64,000 bases of DNA from Chryseobacterium sp. (GCA_018260475.1 JAGLBA010000002.1:1-64000); one strand, 5' to 3'; positions 35,506-45,359 are shown, counted from the first letter of the stretch. Numbers and translations: made by a program. The notes: generated by a model from the sequence alone, not told the origin.

Positions 35506-38415
35506 ATGCAAGGAAAAGGACTAATAACAATCGTTGCCATTATCTTGGGGCTGATCTGCCTGAACGAGTTGCTGCCAACATGGTATGCGGGCAAGATTGA
35601 AAAACAGGCGACCGCAATGGCAGGCAATGATCCTGTGAAGTACCAAAAGGAAATCGACAGATTGAAAAAGGACACGCTGAACCTGGGTTTCACAAAACTA
35701 TACTACGCCAAAGCGAAGGAAAAGGAAATGAAATTGGGGCTCGACCTGAAAGGGGGAATCAATGTGCTTTTGGAAATAAACCAAAGAGATTTGGTAAATG
35801 ACCTTACCAATTATTCAGCAAATCCAGTGCTTATCGAGGCACTCAACCGTACTGATGCAGCTCAAAAAAGATCTACAAGACCCTATATAGATGACTTTTT
35901 TGATCTATTTGCTACGGTAAATAAAGAGAAAGGCACGAATCTAAAACTTGCCGATCCGGAAATTTTCGGAAATACCAACCTCACTGAAGTTAAGTATAAC
36001 ACGACCGACGAGCAAGTGAAAAGCATCATCCGTAAGAAGATGGATGCTGCTGCTGGAACGGCTTTCGAGGTAATTCGTACGCGTATCGACAAGATGGGCG
36101 TTACACAGCCGAATGTACAGCGCGTGCCGGGAACAGGTCGTATTTCTGTGGAAATGCCGGGTATCAAGGACAAAGACCGCGTCATCAAAATGCTACAAAC
36201 TTCGGCGAAACTTCAGTTCTGGGAAGTGCAACAGGCCCAGGAAGTATATCCTTATATGGAATATCTTAACACCCTAATGGCTGCAAAAGCAGATTCTATG
36301 GGTGTAAATAAGAATACCAATTTGGTAAATCTGCTTCAGCTTAACACTTTGAAATCCTATGGTATTGCTAATGTTAAATTATCCGATACAGCGGCTGTAA
36401 ATAAAATTTTATCAAGCCCAATCGCTATCAAGGCAAGACCTACAAATCTGAAGTACAGTCAGTTTATGTGGGCTTACAAACCAGAATCCGGCGATGAAAA
36501 TAATTTGGTTTTATACGCCATCCGCGGAAACATCAACCAGAAAGCACCGGTGGATGGTGCGGTAGAAACGGCACGGATCAACTATGACGAACTCGGGAGA
36601 GTAGTGGTAGATATGCAAATGGATTCCCAAGGATCAAAGGAATGGAAAACCATGACCGAGAAAAATGTGGGAAAACCAGTTGCCATTACCCTCGATAACC
36701 GCGTTTATACTGCACCAAATGTGGTAAATACCATCCCGAATGGTCGTACGCAAATTTCCGGAAACTTCACCGCAGAAGAAGCAAAAGACCTTACCGATGT
36801 CCTCAGCGCAGGAAAATTGCCGGCAAGTGCGAAAATCGTACAAGCCGATGTAGTAGGACCATCATTGGGGCAAGAATCCATCAACGCGGGTATGATTTCA
36901 TTCGTGATTGCATTTGCGCTTATCATCGCCTATATTATTTTCTATTACGGTGGTGCTGGGGTTTTCGCGGTGATTGCGATGATTATCAACCTATTCTATA
37001 TCTTCGGAATTATGGATTCTGTGGATGCCACCCTTACATTGCCTGGTATCGCAGGTATCGTGCTCTCCATGGCGATGGCAGTGGATACCAATGTCATTAT
37101 TTATGAAAGAACCAAAGAAGAACTTTTCGCTGGAAAAAATATTTTGGAAGCCTATAAAGATGGTTTCAAGCACGCACTTTCGGCGATTATAGATGGCCAC
37201 CTTACGACTTTGCTTACCGCGGCAGTACTTTATTTCTTCGGAACAGGTCCTATCAAAGGCTTTGCAGTAACATTGATCATCGGTATTTTGATGACATTCT
37301 TCACATCGGTATTGCTTTCCAGAGTGATGATTTTTGCAAGATTGCACAAGGGCAAAAGCCTTTCTGTATGGACGCCTATTACTAAAAATGCTTTTAGAAC
37401 TGTTTGGATTGATTTCATTGGAAAAAGAAAAATTGCCTATATTTTCTCAACTATCCTTACCATCATTTCATTGGCCTCTATCTTCACTCATGGCTTCAAA
37501 TACGGAATCGATTTTGAAGGTGGTAGAAACTATGTGGTTCGTTTTGAAAAACCGGTAGATGCCAACCAAGTGAAAGCGAAGGTAGCGCCACTTTTTCAAA
37601 CGGCAGACGGTAAAAATAATACGGTAGATATTAAAACCTTCGGTAATGACAACCAGTTAAAAATCACTACGGATTATAAAATTGATGATGAATCCCTAAA
37701 GGCCGATCAAGAAATTGAAAACAAGCTTTTCCAAGGTTTGAGATCTTATTTGCCTGCCAATGCGAAGATCGCTAATTTCAAAGCCGGTGATAAAGCGCAC
37801 TACGGCATTGTTTCTTCTGCTAAAGTAGGGCCTACCGTGGCAGATGACATCAAAAAAGGTGGTATGCTGGCGGTATTTGCAGCACTTGCGGGTATCTTCA
37901 TCTATATTTTGTTTAGGTTTAATAAATGGCAGTTCTCACTAGGTGCCGTGGTGGCACTGGCGCATGATGCAATTATCATTTTGGGAGCATACTCTTTGTT
38001 CTATAATGTGATGCCTTTCAATATGGAAATCAACCAGGATTTCATCGCCGCCATTCTTACGGTGTTGGGTTATTCCATTAATGATACCGTGATTGTATTC
38101 GATAGGATTCGGGAATACCTTCGCGAGAAGAAATCCATCACACTTGCCGGATTGTTTGATGATTCTATTTCCAGTACACTTGGCCGTACTTTCAACACTT
38201 CTTTCACCACTGTTTTGGTAATTCTTGCCATATTCATTTTCGGTGGAGAAAATTTGAGAGGCTTTATGTTCGCCTTGCTTTTGGGTATTTTGTTTGGTAC
38301 ATATTCTTCTATATTCATCGCTTCGGCGATCGCCTACGACCTTTTGAAGGGCAAAGGCAAAGAAGAGGAAGTGCATGGCAAAACGACTTCTGCAAAAGTA
38401 GTTGCGAAAAAATAG
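35506..38415 (+). CDS. secDF: Protein translocase subunit SecDF (fused SecD and SecF)
   Basis: SecDF uses the proton gradient to pull exported proteins through SecYEG on the periplasmic side. In this organism SecD and SecF are one protein of 969 residues, which is usual in Bacteroidota. The SecD half has an N-terminal helix, the P1 domain (DLKGGINVLLEI, TRIDKMGVTQPNVQ), and six membrane helices with SMAMAVDTNVIIYER. The SecF half starts near residue 625 (SIFTHGFKYGIDFEGGRNY) and ends with six helices holding LTVLGYSINDTVIVFDRIREYL. Both conserved D-x-N/D-T motifs are present. A short repulsive tail of basic residues closes it. Confidence 0.97.
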   Translation: MQGKGLITIVAIILGLICLNELLPTWYAGKIEKQATAMAGNDPVKYQKEIDRLKKDTLNLGFTKLYYAKAKEKEMKLGLDLKGGINVLLEINQRDLVNDLTNYSANPVLIEALNRTDAAQKRSTRPYIDDFFDLFATVNKEKGTNLKLADPEIFGNTNLTEVKYNTTDEQVKSIIRKKMDAAAGTAFEVIRTRIDKMGVTQPNVQRVPGTGRISVEMPGIKDKDRVIKMLQTSAKLQFWEVQQAQEVYPYMEYLNTLMAAKADSMGVNKNTNLVNLLQLNTLKSYGIANVKLSDTAAVNKILSSPIAIKARPTNLKYSQFMWAYKPESGDENNLVLYAIRGNINQKAPVDGAVETARINYDELGRVVVDMQMDSQGSKEWKTMTEKNVGKPVAITLDNRVYTAPNVVNTIPNGRTQISGNFTAEEAKDLTDVLSAGKLPASAKIVQADVVGPSLGQESINAGMISFVIAFALIIAYIIFYYGGAGVFAVIAMIINLFYIFGIMDSVDATLTLPGIAGIVLSMAMAVDTNVIIYERTKEELFAGKNILEAYKDGFKHALSAIIDGHLTTLLTAAVLYFFGTGPIKGFAVTLIIGILMTFFTSVLLSRVMIFARLHKGKSLSVWTPITKNAFRTVWIDFIGKRKIAYIFSTILTIISLASIFTHGFKYGIDFEGGRNYVVRFEKPVDANQVKAKVAPLFQTADGKNNTVDIKTFGNDNQLKITTDYKIDDESLKADQEIENKLFQGLRSYLPANAKIANFKAGDKAHYGIVSSAKVGPTVADDIKKGGMLAVFAALAGIFIYILFRFNKWQFSLGAVVALAHDAIIILGAYSLFYNVMPFNMEINQDFIAAILTVLGYSINDTVIVFDRIREYLREKKSITLAGLFDDSISSTLGRTFNTSFTTVLVILAIFIFGGENLRGFMFALLLGILFGTYSSIFIASAIAYDLLKGKGKEEEVHGKTTSAKVVAKK

Positions 38416-38441
38416 TATTTCAAAATTTTAAGTTAAATTAG

Positions 38442-38468
38442 AAACCGGGGATTAATTCTCGGTTTTTT
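38442..38468 (+). terminator. Terminator after secDF
   Basis: AAACCGGGGA pairs with TTCTCGGTTT (10 bp, two wobbles) around TTAA, followed by a T-run. Confidence 0.82.
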
Positions 38469-38525
38469 GTTTGTTAAAAGGCATGGTTTTCAACAAAAAA
38501 GGTTTATCAATTCTCAATAAAAGTT

Positions 38526-38533
38526 TATATTTG
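38526..38533 (+). promoter_or_regulatory. Promoter -7 element of the DUF151 gene
   Basis: TATATTTG, ending five bases before the ATG at 38539. This suggests a leader of at most a few bases. Confidence 0.6.
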
Positions 38534-38538
38534 TAGTT

Positions 38539-39138
38539 ATGGATTACAAAAAGCTGATCATTCGTGGCATTTCATATAGCCAAACGCAGTCCGGCGCCTA
38601 TGCGCTTTTGCTGGAAGATGAGGAATCTAATATAAAATTGCCCGTAGTTATCGGGAATTTCGAGGCCCAATCTATATCTTTGGGTCTAGAGAAGGACATC
38701 CACCCGCCGCGGCCACTCACCCATGATTTATTTACAAAATTTGTGACCTCTACCAATTACACTTTGGAATCCGTTATTATTTATCAAATATTAGACGGCG
38801 TATTTTTCTCCAATATCAATTTTAAAAATAAGGAAACGGAGGAGGAACTTATCCTAGACGCCCGCACCTCCGATGCCGTGGCGATGGCGGTTCGTTTTGA
38901 TGCGCCTATTTTCACTACCAAACAAGTGCTTAGCGAAGCCGGAATTCTTTTGGAACTGGACGTCCAGCCCGCCTATCAAGATGCCGAGCCGGAATCGGAA
39001 GCCGAAACTGATAGTCTTTCGCACCTTTCCATAGCAGAGTTGAATGCCCTTTTGGAAAATGCCGTTCGCGATGAAGATTTTGATGCCGCACTGGAAATTC
39101 AGGAGGAGATGAAAAAAAGAAACAAAAAAATCGAATAA
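38539..39138 (+). CDS. Bifunctional nuclease family protein (DUF151 plus UVR motif)
   Basis: A 199-residue protein with an N-terminal DUF151 domain (about 1-135; LLEDEESNIKLPVVIGNFEA, ARTSDAVAMAVRFDAPIF), a family with reported DNase/RNase activity, and a C-terminal UvrB/UvrC-like motif (about 160-198; LNALLENAVRDEDFDAALEI) that normally mediates contact with a nuclease partner or ATPase. The two are joined by an acidic linker. The nucleoside permease gene follows 21 bases later and is probably co-transcribed. The link to nucleic-acid turnover is suggestive only. Confidence 0.87.
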   Translation: MDYKKLIIRGISYSQTQSGAYALLLEDEESNIKLPVVIGNFEAQSISLGLEKDIHPPRPLTHDLFTKFVTSTNYTLESVIIYQILDGVFFSNINFKNKETEEELILDARTSDAVAMAVRFDAPIFTTKQVLSEAGILLELDVQPAYQDAEPESEAETDSLSHLSIAELNALLENAVRDEDFDAALEIQEEMKKRNKKIE

Positions 39139-39159
39139 TTTATTTTAAAATTCCGGATT

Positions 39160-40419
39160 ATGAACCTGAAACTACGCCTTACCATCCTCAGTTTCCTACA
39201 ATTTTTCGTTTGGGGAGCGTGGCTCATCACTATTGGTGTGTATTGGTTTGGTACCAAGCAGTGGGGTGGTGCCGAATTTGGCACGGTGTTTTCCACCTTG
39301 GGAATTGCGTCCATCATCATGCCCCCCATTACCGGAATTATCGCGGACCGCTGGTTAAATGCTGAGAAACTCTACGGAATTTTGCATATTCTGTACGGCA
39401 TTACACTTTTCGCTTTGGCAAAAGTGGACGATCCACAGACCTTTTTTTCGGTCATGCTCGTCGCAATGCTTTTCTATATGCCCACCATTTCTCTATCAAA
39501 TTCCATAGCCTATTATATTTTAAAAAATAACAATTATGATGTGGTTAAAGAATTTCCGCCGATTCGCGTTTGGGGTACGCTGGGATTTATCGCTGCCATG
39601 TGGATTACCAATCTAAGCGGAAATAAGGCCACGGAAGTTCAGTTTTACATCGGAGGAGTCGTGGCGGTCGTATTGGGGATTTATGCATTTACATTACCGA
39701 AATGCCCACCACAGAACAACATTCCAGCAGACGCATCACTCACGGAAAAACTTGGACTTAATGCTTTTTCCTTGTTTAAAAACTACAAAATGGCGCTGTT
39801 CTTCTTGTTTTCAATGCTACTTGGAGCAGCACTACAACTTACGAATATGTACGGTGATACATTTCTTTCGGACTTTGCAAAAGTCGACCTATATAAAGAC
39901 AGCTTTGTGGTGAAATATTCGACCATCATCATGTCTATTTCACAATTTTCGGAAACGGCTTTCATACTGGCGATTCCCTTCTTCCTAAAGAGGTTTGGTA
40001 TAAAAAAGGTTATGCTCATCTCTATGGTAGCGTGGGTGCTTCGTTTTGCATTTTTCGCTTACGGCACGCCGGATGGCTATGGTTTGATTTTAATTATGCT
40101 TTCCTGCATCGTTTACGGGATGGCGTTTGATTTTTTCAATATTTCCGGCTCCCTCTTTGTAGAGAGTAACACGGATTATAAAATCCGTTCATCTGCACAA
40201 GGTTTGTTTATGATGATGACCAATGGGTTCGGTGCCATGGCAGGAAGTTTGGGAAGCGGATGGTTGATTGCCCAATACTTCACCCTTGGAAATGGCGACA
40301 AGATGTGGCACGAAATATGGCTGTCGTTTGCTGGTTATGCCTTAGTTGTTGCCATACTTTTCGCAGTGATGTTCCACCACAAGCATAACCCCGAAGAATT
40401 GGGCGACATAAAACATTAA
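39160..40419 (+). CDS. Nucleoside permease of the NupG family (MFS)
   Basis: A proton-driven nucleoside importer with about twelve membrane helices. The 419 residues match the NupG/NHS family in its start (LRLTILSFLQFFVWGAWLIT), SLSNSIAYYILKNNN, PPIRVWGTLGFIAAMWITN and the C-terminal YKIRSSAQGLFMMMTNGFG. It sits directly after the DUF151 nuclease gene, an arrangement that would fit nucleotide salvage. The exact nucleoside is not known. Confidence 0.9.
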   Translation: MNLKLRLTILSFLQFFVWGAWLITIGVYWFGTKQWGGAEFGTVFSTLGIASIIMPPITGIIADRWLNAEKLYGILHILYGITLFALAKVDDPQTFFSVMLVAMLFYMPTISLSNSIAYYILKNNNYDVVKEFPPIRVWGTLGFIAAMWITNLSGNKATEVQFYIGGVVAVVLGIYAFTLPKCPPQNNIPADASLTEKLGLNAFSLFKNYKMALFFLFSMLLGAALQLTNMYGDTFLSDFAKVDLYKDSFVVKYSTIIMSISQFSETAFILAIPFFLKRFGIKKVMLISMVAWVLRFAFFAYGTPDGYGLILIMLSCIVYGMAFDFFNISGSLFVESNTDYKIRSSAQGLFMMMTNGFGAMAGSLGSGWLIAQYFTLGNGDKMWHEIWLSFAGYALVVAILFAVMFHHKHNPEELGDIKH

Positions 40420-40425
40420 TTCTAT

Positions 40426-40460
40426 AATAAAATGCGCTTTTCCAGAGTGCATTTTATTTC
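40426..40460 (+). terminator. Hairpin after the nucleoside permease gene
   Basis: AATAAAATGCGC pairs with GTGCATTTTATT (12 bp, one wobble) around nine bases, followed by TT. It lies between the permease and the thiolase. Confidence 0.7.
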
Positions 40461-40491
40461 GTATTTTGGCTACATTAAAATTCAATTTAAA

Positions 40492-41673
40492 ATGAAAGAA
40501 GTATTCATAGTTTCCGCCGCAAGAACCGCGATGGGAAGTTTCATGGGAAGTCTGTCCACTGTTCCTGCTACTAAATTGGGAGCAACTGTCATCAAAGCGG
40601 CGCTCGATAAAATCAACCTAGATCCTAAAGCTGTAGAAGAAGTGTATATGGGCAATGTATTGCAGGCAGGCGAAGGCCAAGCACCGGCAAGACAAGCCGC
40701 TTTGGGCGCAGGATTATCCAACGAAACACCCGCTACCACGATAAACAAAGTTTGCGCAAGCGGCATGAAAGCCGTGATGATGGCTGCACAATCTATAAAA
40801 GCTGGCGACCGAGATGTGATCGTAGCCGGCGGAATGGAAAATATGAGCAGCGTGCCGCATTATTTTGCGGCGAGAAATTCTGTGAAACTGGGCGACGCCA
40901 AAATGCAAGACGGTCTAATTTTAGACGGACTTACGGATGTTTACAATAAAGTACATATGGGCGTTTGCGCGGAAAAGTGTGCGGCCGAATATGGTTTTAG
41001 CAGGGAGGAGCAGGATGCTTTTGCTAAACAGTCTTATGAAAGATCGGCAAAGGCTTGGAAGGAGGGTAAGTTTAAAGATGAAATCGTGCCGGTAGAAATT
41101 CCGCAAAGAAAAGGCGAGCCAATTGTTTTCGCTGAAGATGAGGAATATAAAAATGTTAACTTCGAAAAAATGGCAACTTTGCCTACGGTTTTCCAAAAAG
41201 ATAACGGAACGGTAACCGCAGCGAATGCTTCTACCTTGAACGATGGTGCATCTGCATTGGTACTCATGTCTAAAGAAAAAATGGAAGAACTGGGCTTAAA
41301 GCCTTTGGCAAAAATAGTTTCCTATGCCGATGCCGCACACGAACCAGAATGGTTCACCACGGCGCCATCTAAAGCACTACCAATCGCATTGAAAAAAGCA
41401 GGATTAGAAGTTTCTGAAATTGATTTTTTTGAATTTAACGAAGCATTTTCGGTAGTGGGTTTGGTCAATAATAAAATTCTTGGATTAGATCCTGCAAAGG
41501 TAAATGTAAACGGCGGTGCGGTTTCATTGGGACACCCACTGGGAAGTTCTGGGTCCAGAATCATCGTGACCCTGATCAACATTTTGAAACAAAACGACGG
41601 CAAATATGGTGCGGCAGCCATCTGCAACGGCGGCGGCGGCGCAAGCGCCATCGTGATTGAGAATGTTATATAG
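40492..41673 (+). CDS. Acetyl-CoA C-acyltransferase (thiolase)
   Basis: A thiolase of 393 residues, either acetoacetyl-CoA-forming or beta-oxidation type. The reactive Cys is in NKVCASGMKAVMMAAQ (about residue 87), with the C-terminal His in GHPLGSSGSRI (about 348) and Cys in AICNGGGGASAI (about 378). All three catalytic residues are present. I placed the start at the ATG at 40492, where the fold begins (MKEVFIVSAARTAMGSFMG); an in-frame upstream ATG lies in the preceding hairpin. Its proximity to mevalonate kinase fits acetoacetyl-CoA synthesis but does not prove it. Confidence 0.92.
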   Translation: MKEVFIVSAARTAMGSFMGSLSTVPATKLGATVIKAALDKINLDPKAVEEVYMGNVLQAGEGQAPARQAALGAGLSNETPATTINKVCASGMKAVMMAAQSIKAGDRDVIVAGGMENMSSVPHYFAARNSVKLGDAKMQDGLILDGLTDVYNKVHMGVCAEKCAAEYGFSREEQDAFAKQSYERSAKAWKEGKFKDEIVPVEIPQRKGEPIVFAEDEEYKNVNFEKMATLPTVFQKDNGTVTAANASTLNDGASALVLMSKEKMEELGLKPLAKIVSYADAAHEPEWFTTAPSKALPIALKKAGLEVSEIDFFEFNEAFSVVGLVNNKILGLDPAKVNVNGGAVSLGHPLGSSGSRIIVTLINILKQNDGKYGAAAICNGGGGASAIVIENVI

Positions 41674-41772
41674 TTTTAAACTGTAATGTTTAGGGTTTTG
41701 AGCTCAATGTATAAACTATCTTGAATATCTTAGCATTTTGAACCCTATTTTTAAACTCAAAACCTTGAACTA

Positions 41773-41827
41773 AAAAACCATTAAGAAAGATTAATGCGAT
41801 TATGTGTAATCTTCTTAATGGTTTTTC
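41773..41827 (+). terminator. Terminator after the thiolase gene
   Basis: ACCATTAAGAAAGATTA pairs with TAATCTTCTTAATGGT (about 15 bp with one bulge) around 13 bases, followed by a T-run. Confidence 0.82.
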
Positions 41828-41835
41828 TATTTTTG
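41828..41835 (+). promoter_or_regulatory. Promoter -7 element of the UMF1 gene
   Basis: TATTTTTG directly after the thiolase terminator, 25 bases before the ATG at 41861. Confidence 0.5.
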
Positions 41836-41860
41836 TTAATTAAATATAAAATTCAATGCA

Positions 41861-43342
41861 ATGCCAGACCAAAACATACAACCTATAAAGATCATTAAAA
41901 ACAACCCAAAAATCACGAAGGCGTGGGCTTTCTATGACTGGGCGAACTCGGTGTATTCCCTCGTGATTACTTCTACTATTTTTCCGATTTACTACACTAT
42001 TCTCACCACGAAATACAATAAAAAAGTTTTTGTAGATGCGGCAGGAGAGTACCAAGAAGTACCTGTGCGGAACATGGTGAAATTTTTAGGAGAAACCTAC
42101 GAGCCGGATGCCGTGCTGAGCTTTTCTTATGCGATTTCCTTCTTTTTGGTTGTGATATCTTCGCCGTTTTTGTCATCATTAGCGGATACCATTGGCAACA
42201 AGAAATCATTTCTTCAGTTTTTCTGCTACCTTGGCGCAACATCTTGTATGGGATTGGCATTTTTCACCGGCATGCATAACTTTTACCTCGGTTTGGCATT
42301 TAGCATCACTGCGAGTGTCGGTTTTTGGGGGAGTTTGGTGTTCTACAACTCGTTCCTGCCAGATATTGCCACGCCAGATAAGCAGGATGCACTTTCCGCA
42401 AGGGGCTATATTTATGGCTATGTGGGCTCCGTGGTGCTGCTGATTATCTGCCTGTTCCTGATTCAAGGTATTTCTACCGACCCGAAACAACAAAATATAT
42501 TGATCCGTATAAGTTTCCTACTCACCGGTGCATGGTGGTTCGGATTTTCGCAATATACATTTCGCTATTTGCCGCAGTTCGGCGATGTGAATGGCAATTT
42601 GCCTAAGGATTTGGTGTTGCTAAACCATAAAAATATCTTCAAATCACATGAGAAAAATGGTGGATTGATGGAGGTTATCAAGGATAATATTTCTTTTTAC
42701 TTGGATGTTGCCAAAGAGAGTTTCCGCGAATTGCAGAAGGTGGGACACAAACTTTTTGCCGACCGCGATTTGAAGTTTTTCCTTTCAAGCTTTTTCTTTT
42801 ACAGCGTAGGGATGCAAACGATTTTCCTCATGGCTTCGCCGTTTGCAAGCACCATGATTTTCCCGAAACAAGCCGATAAATATAAACTGATTATCACCAT
42901 TTTGGTCATACAAATTATTGCGATTTTGGGAGCATTCTTATTCTCGAAACTTTCCAAAAGGTTTGGTAATAAAAATGTGATTACCGTGGGCATTATTTTA
43001 TGGATTGTCTGCTGTCTTTCCGCCTATACGATGGACGCCAATAACCCACATATTGAGATGCAGTTCTACGGTTTGGCGGCGCTGATAGGTTTGGTAATGG
43101 GCGGTTTACAATCTATGTCCAGATCCACCTACTCCAAACTTTTACCTGAAGATTCCACAGAAAACACCACTTATTTCAGTTTTTATGATGTGTTGGAAAA
43201 ACTCGCCATCATTTCCGGATTGTTGATTTTCAGCGTCGTAATTCAGCAATTAGGGAATATGCAATATGCTTTTATGGCGATGGCGGCTTTCTTTGTAGTA
43301 GGAGGGCTTTTAATTCGATTTTTATACACAAAAGCGAAATGA
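41861..43342 (+). CDS. MFS transporter of the UMF1 (Atg22-like) family
   Basis: A 493-residue permease with about twelve membrane helices. The start (KAWAFYDWANSVYSLVITST) is the mark of the UMF1/Atg22-like family, and the fold continues with LADTIGNKKSFLQFF and GLVMGGLQSMSRSTYSKLLP. The yeast relative exports amino acids from the vacuole; bacterial substrates are unknown. A charged loop of about 70 residues between helices 6 and 7 is normal for the family. It appears to be a single-gene unit. Confidence 0.9.
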   Translation: MPDQNIQPIKIIKNNPKITKAWAFYDWANSVYSLVITSTIFPIYYTILTTKYNKKVFVDAAGEYQEVPVRNMVKFLGETYEPDAVLSFSYAISFFLVVISSPFLSSLADTIGNKKSFLQFFCYLGATSCMGLAFFTGMHNFYLGLAFSITASVGFWGSLVFYNSFLPDIATPDKQDALSARGYIYGYVGSVVLLIICLFLIQGISTDPKQQNILIRISFLLTGAWWFGFSQYTFRYLPQFGDVNGNLPKDLVLLNHKNIFKSHEKNGGLMEVIKDNISFYLDVAKESFRELQKVGHKLFADRDLKFFLSSFFFYSVGMQTIFLMASPFASTMIFPKQADKYKLIITILVIQIIAILGAFLFSKLSKRFGNKNVITVGIILWIVCCLSAYTMDANNPHIEMQFYGLAALIGLVMGGLQSMSRSTYSKLLPEDSTENTTYFSFYDVLEKLAIISGLLIFSVVIQQLGNMQYAFMAMAAFFVVGGLLIRFLYTKAK

Positions 43343-43431
43343 TTTTTGAAAATTAATAATATAACGGTATTACTTTTGCTAATACCCGAAAGGTTTAAGA
43401 TCAAATAACAATTCTATCCAGAATAAATCCG

Positions 43432-43439
43432 TAAATTTG
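43432..43439 (+). promoter_or_regulatory. Promoter -7 element of the mevalonate kinase gene
   Basis: TAAATTTG, 20 bases before the start at 43460. Confidence 0.55.
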
Positions 43440-43459
43440 CAGAAGCGAAAATTATAATT

Positions 43460-44386
43460 ATGGCAAACCCTTTATTCCATGCTAAAATCCTTCTCTTCGG
43501 GGAGTATGGCATTATCGAAGATTCTCAGGGACTTACCTTGCCATATAGTTTTTACAAAGGTACCCTGAAATTTTCGGACTTGTCTTCGGATTTTGAACAA
43601 AAATCCAACCTTTCTTTAAAAAGATACAGCGATTATCTTTCTTCTTTGGAACTTCCGGAAAATTTTAAACTAGATGTTGATGATTTTAAAACCGATATTT
43701 CAAATGGACTGTTTTTCGATTCCAATATTCCGCAAGGCTATGGCGTAGGGAGTTCCGGCGCATTGGTGGCGGCGGTTTTCGAACGCTATTCTTTGGTTAA
43801 AAGAAATCCTGATACCATTACAAAAGACGAATTGAAGGACTTAAAAAAGGTATTCGGTAAATTAGAAAGTTATTTCCACGGGACAAGTTCTGGCATCGAT
43901 CCGCTGATTTGCTACATGAACCTCCCGATATTGATTGAAAACCGTGAAAATGTGGACAAAGTATCCATCCCGAATGGTGAGTGGGGCAAAGGTGCCATTT
44001 TCCTCATCGATTCCGGAACTGTAGGAGAAACAGGTCCAATGGTACAAATTTTCTTCGAGAAAATGAAGACCGAAGGGTTCCGAAAAACTTTGAAAGAAGA
44101 ATTTATCCGCTACAATAATGCGTGCATCGATACTTTTCTGCGTAAGGACATCAACCCGTTTTTCCGTAACTTGAAAAAATTATCCGTATGGGCTTACGAG
44201 CATTTCCGCCCGATGATTCCAGAAAGTTTATACCAGGTTTGGAAAAAAGGAATCGATACCAATGCCTACTACCTGAAACTTTGCGGTAGCGGCGGCGGCG
44301 GTTATATTTTGGGCTTTACCAAGGACTATGCACGCGCAGAAAGAATGCTGCAAGGCTTCAACAAAGAAGTCATCTACAGATTTTAG
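43460..44386 (+). CDS. mvk: Mevalonate kinase-like GHMP kinase
   Basis: A GHMP kinase of 308 residues that most resembles mevalonate kinase of the mevalonate pathway, which Weeksellaceae use in place of the MEP pathway. The three GHMP motifs are visible: KILLFGEYGI at the start, the ATP-binding PQGYGVGSSGALVAAVF (about residues 91-107), and LCGSGGGGYILGF near the C-terminus. The following gene is a UbiA-type prenyltransferase, which would use the isoprenoid product. A phosphomevalonate kinase identity is less likely because of the PPxxGLGSSAA variant seen here. Confidence 0.85.
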   Translation: MANPLFHAKILLFGEYGIIEDSQGLTLPYSFYKGTLKFSDLSSDFEQKSNLSLKRYSDYLSSLELPENFKLDVDDFKTDISNGLFFDSNIPQGYGVGSSGALVAAVFERYSLVKRNPDTITKDELKDLKKVFGKLESYFHGTSSGIDPLICYMNLPILIENRENVDKVSIPNGEWGKGAIFLIDSGTVGETGPMVQIFFEKMKTEGFRKTLKEEFIRYNNACIDTFLRKDINPFFRNLKKLSVWAYEHFRPMIPESLYQVWKKGIDTNAYYLKLCGSGGGGYILGFTKDYARAERMLQGFNKEVIYRF

Positions 44387-44394
44387 GTTTTGAA

Positions 44395-44429
44395 AGTAAA
44401 GCCTATATTCCCTATCCCAAAAGGCTTTA
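44395..44429 (+). promoter_or_regulatory. Inverted repeat in the mvk-ubiA gap
   Basis: GTAAAGCC (44395-44402) and GGCTTTAC (44422-44429) form a perfect 8-bp inverted pair ending seven bases before the ubiA start codon. It could fold in the mRNA and hide the start, or be a weak terminator; no T-run follows. Confidence 0.45.
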
Positions 44430-44436
44430 CCACAAG

Positions 44437-45333
44437 ATGAAACAGCAAAATCCCATATTCTACCGCGCCACACAATTTCTGAGTTTATTGCTTGGTGCGC
44501 GTATTTTTTTGCTTGTATTTTTCACTTTTACACTGTATGTTTCTACTTTTTTTCTGTTCAGTCGAGAGGAAAGTCTTCACCAGTTTGTATTCGACTACAA
44601 AGTGCATGGGATCATCCTTTGCTCGGTGCTCAGCATTGCGGCAGGTGGCATCATCAATCATTTTTATGACCGGGAAAAAGACCGAATCCAAAAGCCGTTT
44701 CGTACCCGTTTGCAAAGTTTTTTAAAATTAAAATATTTCCTCTATTGCTATCTTGCACTCAATACTTTTTCTTTAGGCATCGCCTACTTCCTTTCGCCAA
44801 GGATTTTTATTTTCTTTTTGGTTTACCAGTTTTTAATTTGGTTTTATAGCCATAAGATCAGCAGAGTGGCGGTACTAAATAACCTAACTTATGTAACGCT
44901 TTCCCTTTACCCTTTCTTCGGGATGTTGGTGTATTATCAGCACTTTTCGTGGCGTCTATTTTTCATGGCATCGTTTTTATTTTTTGTTTTGCTCAGTATT
45001 GATTTGATTAAAGATTTACTCACGGTAAGACCTGATAAGATATTTAATTACAATACCATACCCATCTTTTTCGGATTTAAAACTTCAATAATTATCATCC
45101 TTGTTTTACTTACTCTTGGTAGTTTCTCGGCTGGGTTGGTCATCACCCAAAGTAGCCATTTCGGGGTGCTCTCCTGGTATTATGCTTTATCGACTTTGCT
45201 GATGATTTTGGCCATGTATCCGCTTATTTTTTTTAAGTTAAAAAATATGGTCGTGCTGATGAACTTCCTTAAGACTTGGATTTTCGTAGGCGTCATTTTT
45301 ATGCTAATGAACGGCATCCTTTCCAGATTTTAA
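44437..45333 (+). CDS. UbiA-family prenyltransferase
   Basis: An integral membrane prenyltransferase of 298 residues with about eight helices. The two aspartate-rich motifs are present: NHFYDREKD (N-x3-D-x3-D, about residue 71) and DLIKDLLTVRPD (D-x3-D, about residue 190), which bind the magnesium-pyrophosphate of the isoprenyl donor. The aromatic or lipid acceptor cannot be named; menaquinone, heme A and glycerophosphate pathways all use this family. It follows mevalonate kinase by 50 bases and precedes a Tet-type exporter by 26. Confidence 0.87.
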   Translation: MKQQNPIFYRATQFLSLLLGARIFLLVFFTFTLYVSTFFLFSREESLHQFVFDYKVHGIILCSVLSIAAGGIINHFYDREKDRIQKPFRTRLQSFLKLKYFLYCYLALNTFSLGIAYFLSPRIFIFFLVYQFLIWFYSHKISRVAVLNNLTYVTLSLYPFFGMLVYYQHFSWRLFFMASFLFFVLLSIDLIKDLLTVRPDKIFNYNTIPIFFGFKTSIIIILVLLTLGSFSAGLVITQSSHFGVLSWYYALSTLLMILAMYPLIFFKLKNMVVLMNFLKTWIFVGVIFMLMNGILSRF

Positions 45334-45359
45334 AAAAATAATCCGTTAATTTTGCAGTC

